From NCBI GenBank assembly GCA_014281115.1, contig JACONQ010000004.1, forward strand, positions 310,001 to 374,000: a DNA stretch of 64,000 nucleotides. Direction: 5' to 3'. Made by a program: the position numbers and the translations under genes. Within the stretch, counting starts at the first letter, position 1; each line of letters opens with the position of its first letter. Origin of the DNA: Laburnicola sp. R22_1 (taxonomy: Eukaryota; Ascomycota; Dothideomycetes; Pleosporales; Didymosphaeriaceae). Under the pieces are notes generated by a model, which saw only the letters and a list, made by a program, of their open reading frames with translations, searched no databases and was not told the origin of the DNA. Positions 61,004 through 64,000 of the stretch are shown here, piece after piece.

Positions 61004-61557
61004 GGATGAGGTGGTGTTTTTGTGTGCTCGGTGCAGTAGTTGTTGGTTGTGTGTATGGATGGGATTGGTTATGTACTATATGTACTCTTTACAAGATGTA
61101 TACAAGGGTTTATCAAGAGGAGACTAAAGCGCAATCTGTTTATACGGGGACTGCTGCTGACCTACTCATTATAACTATTGGGAGCTACTTGTTTCGTAGA
61201 CTATTTCCTTCTCCATCTACACCACACGCGTCACGGCTCGCTGGATAGGGTTGCAGGTACGTTCCATGCGCGCATTCTTGCCTCGAAAATAGTCGTACTC
61301 GTAACAGCTTAGTCCATGGATAGCGCATCTGTAATCCATTTTCCTTCCAAGACCCGAAAGAAACGCTTCAACCATACAGCAAATAAACAATAAACACCCA
61401 CTCGCTCCATCGACCATTCTAGCATCTCTACGCCCCCTTCTACTGAAAAGACACTATTACATTCCACGCAGTAACCCCCTCCCTATCCCAACACACAGTC
61501 TCCGTCCCTTCCATCTCCCCTCCACCACCTCCCACCTACCGCTATCCCTCCACCACC
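61004..61557. other. intergenic between convergent bL19m and Pmp3 genes
   Basis: 3' flanks of two convergent genes; no gene is supported. Confidence 0.5.
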
Positions 61558-61949
61558 CTACGCCGCCACCGGCGGCGTAACCGCGCGCTCGCCCCCGCGC
61601 TGCACCTTGTCCGAGTAGATGCCCGGCGCGGGCTTGGCGTTGTAAATGCCCTGTTTGGCGGCGCCTTTGCGCTCGTAGTAGACGTATAGGAGGTAGAAGG
61701 CGTGGATGTGGCCCGGGAGGTAGCCCAGAACGGTGAGCAGGATGTTGATGAGGAAGTCGACGCCGCAGCCCGCGACCATGAAGACGCCTAGGGGGGGTAC
61801 TGGGGGGGTGGGTTAGTTTTGGGGGGTTTGGATGTGCGGGGTTTGGATTTGGGTGGGGGAGAAGGGAGGGAAGGGGGAGAAGGGAGGGAAAGGGGGGACG
61901 TACCGAAGAGGGTGACGAGGATGACGAGGACGGTTTTAAGGGAGCCCAT
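61558..61949 (-). CDS. pmp3: Pmp3/UPF0057 plasma membrane proteolipid
   Basis: Exons 61904-61949 and 61558-61787, with a 116 bp intron in phase 1, give 91 residues. Exon 1 is only 46 bp and encodes MGSLKTVLVILVTLFG, half of the first membrane helix. Exon 2 continues VFMVAGCGVDFLINILLTVLGYLPGHIHAFYLLYVYYERK, the family signature with two membrane helices. The family (Pmp3, plant RCI2) affects plasma membrane potential and salt tolerance. The C-terminal tail (KQGIYNAKPAPGIYSDKVQRGG) is typical of filamentous fungi. The intron is almost pure pyrimidine on the sense strand. Confidence 0.92.
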
Positions 61950-63017
61950 TGTTTTTTGTTTGGGGGGTTGGGTTTGGTTGGAGTGTGTGGTGTGGTGTGG
62001 TAGATAGGTTGAGAAAGTGTACTGGGCTGGAGCTGTTAGATTCTACACGATTTGCGTTTGCCATCATGGTTGGTTGATTCCCAGAGAAAGAATGAATGAC
62101 GTACTGTGCCTGCGAAGTTGTTACGGGTACACAGGTAGGTAGGTTAGGTAGGGATTCAGGTATTTCCCGCGTCTCCGTCGTTCGTTCGATCGATGGTCCA
62201 AATACGCAAAAGAAAATGCAGAACACGAGTCGACAGACAAGTAAAATAAATCGTCAGTATCCCCCCAAACAACCAGCGCCGCGCCCCCCCGTGCAATTTA
62301 TATCCCCTTCACATGCGCTTCCCCGCCAAGCAACCTCGCTGCAATCTGTGTGATACACAGCTACATCCCTGGAAGAACAATGCGTCATCGAATGATTCAA
62401 AGCCTAGGACAAGCTGTTAATAATTTCTACAACACGCCATGTCCTCGTCGCATCCGGGAGGGCATAAATTTTCTACAACACGCCTTGTCCTCGTCGCATG
62501 CGGGCGGGCATATTTCGTACGCCCTGATTGGTGCGTCGGAGCTATTACGCGTCACCGCCACACGGAACGGAACGATCGGCTGAGAGTGTGGCTGAGAGTG
62601 TGGCTGGTGGCTACCATTTGGCGTCCGAGGTGGGGCCGATGGAGTGCACTGCCAGGGCGAGCGCGCGCGTCCGGGGGTGTGAGGGTTCAGAAAACATGTT
62701 TTTGGGTGGGTATGGGCGTGGTGGGGGGTTGTTGTGAGATCTGGAGGCTGGCTGGATCGCCGATAGTGGACTGCCAAGGTAGAGTGTTCTTGGCTGGCGT
62801 CAACTTGACCATTGATTTGGGGAGAGCTATCGCAATGCTCGCTGGCAATCGTAAATACTTTTTAAACATTTATTTACTGTAAGTTCTTCTAAGGAACTAC
62901 CTTAGGAATAAACTTCTTTTAAAGTCTTTAGAAATTTGTTTTTTAATATGTAAAGTATTTTACTATTTTTAGACTATAAATAAATATTATAATAAACACT
63001 TATAGCTTAGTAACTAT
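61950..63017. other. intergenic with short duplications, turning AT-rich
   Basis: A 46 bp direct duplication covers about 62424-62516 and an 11 bp one (GAGTGTGGCT) lies at 62583-62604. From about 62840 the DNA becomes AT-rich like the main island, up to about 63180. No gene is supported. Confidence 0.5.
62424..62516 (+). repeat. 46 bp tandem duplication
   Basis: Two head-to-tail copies containing CTACAACACGCC and GTCCTCGTCGCAT, with a few substitutions between them. Confidence 0.8.
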
Positions 63018-63118
63018 GTGGCGTTAAATTAACTACCTAGGCGTAGAACGACAAAGGCTTTTATCTTAACTAATATAATAAAAAAGCAGAGCCCCCTACT
63101 TAGTAAACAAAAAGAGCG
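63018..63118 (+). repeat. dispersed ~100 bp repeat, copy B
   Basis: Best-preserved copy outside the main island: GTGGCGTTAAATTAACTACC at the left, ACAAAGGCTTTTATCTTAA in the middle, AGCAGAGCCCCCTACTTAG and AAAAAGAGCG at the right. It sits in a short AT-rich patch. Confidence 0.8.
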
Positions 63119-64000
63119 TAATTGACTTAGCTATATTCCTAAAGACTATCCTAATTATACGTCTCCTATATTCCTAAGAACTAGTCCACCAAGCAGGTAC
63201 CTGCCCCTGGACCCTCTGGATGTCGCAGAGGACAATTGACGTCCGGTGCCTTGGCCTCACACGTTACCGACCGCGTAAAGATAATCGCACAGAACGTTCA
63301 TACGCAACCCCTCCCCAGCTCTGAGATCCACCTTGCAGCCGTCGACTTTCACCCACGGTTGAACCCTCGTCGTCTGCGTGAATGTCATCGTCATCATGAT
63401 TATCGAACCCCTCTCCAGCCTCCCACCTCCAACCTCATCGCCAAACCTCACAACACATTCTCGCACGTGCAATCTACCCAAAGTCCCAACCCAGCTCCTT
63501 CTGCACACCACTCGTCACCAGCGGCGAAGTAACAAACATGCACCTCCAACTCGCTCCTTCCGCGAACCATGTTTCAGGGCGCCACCTCCAAGCCGAGTTT
63601 CTGAACGTCTTGATGATATTTCCCAATATAGGGCCGTGATCGTCCTCCCATATGTCGATAAGGCGTTCTAGCTCGTCTCCAGACACGTCTTTGTCGAAGA
63701 GCAAGAGCTTTGAGCATCCAAGGAGCGGGTTGGTGACGCGTGAAGAAGTGGGGGAAGAAGAGTTTAGTGAATAAGAAAGGCGGGGCCCGGAAGAAGAGGC
63801 GGAGACCAAGCTGTGCTATGTCTTGCATGTACGTTGCATTAGGAGTAGATCTCGAAATGGCAGCTCGGAACGATCGAGTTCGAGGAGTTCTGGGGTCGTG
63901 AGGGTACGGGAGGACACTTGATGCTAGTCCTCACCAGTTCGGCACACGATATACAAGGTGGTGCGGGCGGCAATGCTTCATTGGTATCAAGATCATGGCC
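63119..64000. other. right end of window, no supported gene
   Basis: A minus-strand frame around 63474-63809 contains the protein-like stretch LLLFDKDVSGDELERL but no domain I recognise and no confirmed start or splice sites. It may be a fragment of a gene that continues beyond the window. Confidence 0.35.

Noticed and set aside
63474..63809. Minus-strand frame with a plausible acidic helix at the right end
   Set aside because: Not recognised, no verified start or introns, and too near the window end to call a gene.

Overview
The window is nuclear DNA of a filamentous ascomycete (Pezizomycotina; a dothideomycete is my best guess). Genes carry short 45-60 bp GT-AG introns. The gene set is typical of that group (NmrA, Gid7/WDR26, Vps75/SET-type NAP, Pmp3, mitochondrial bL19, UstYa-family proteins). 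A 27 kb AT-rich block shows the CpA-to-TpA decay expected from repeat-induced point mutation (RIP).

Left part (1-14 kb): a probable RiPP (dikaritin-type) biosynthetic locus. It holds a secreted, probably GPI-anchored S41 peptidase (1458-3837), two UstYa-like membrane proteins with paired HxxHC motifs (5032-5781 and 6560-7554), a secreted Kex2-type repeat precursor peptide (8237-8587, with a frameshifted last repeat to 8634), a wrecked GMC oxidoreductase (9555-12371) and a 2-oxoglutarate/Fe(II) oxygenase (12671-13869). S41 peptidase + UstYa proteins + repeat precursor is the combination known from ustiloxin and phomopsin clusters. The core sequence here, ending in a Tyr-containing AYNGLK/AYFGLK, is not one I recognise. 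The GMC gene is broken by stops, frameshifts, an LTR-like element and a SINE-like insertion, so part of the locus is decaying.

Middle part (14-30 kb): a frameshifted single-pass membrane protein gene, then ordinary housekeeping genes: Gid7/WDR26 (with a GC-AG intron), a GH1 beta-glucosidase, a Vps75/SET-type NAP histone chaperone, a nucleotidyltransferase-like protein, and an asparaginase with C-terminal ankyrin repeats.

AT island (about 30030-57478): no intact genes. It is a nested graveyard of RIP-degraded LTR retroelements whose LTRs differ in the number of internal ~101 bp subrepeats, arranged partly head to head. It also holds two inverted copies of a retroposon with long target duplications, a RIP-damaged tRNA-like sequence, and a younger, much less mutated Tc1-type (DD34E) element at 46121-48243 inserted in an old retroelement.

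Right part (57.5-64 kb): an nmrA homologue beside the island edge, mitochondrial ribosomal protein bL19m, Pmp3, and a repeat-containing intergenic stretch. A dispersed ~100 bp repeat occurs five times across the window, in island and gene space. All gene models are read by eye from splice signals, frame continuity and family motifs; no searches were run.
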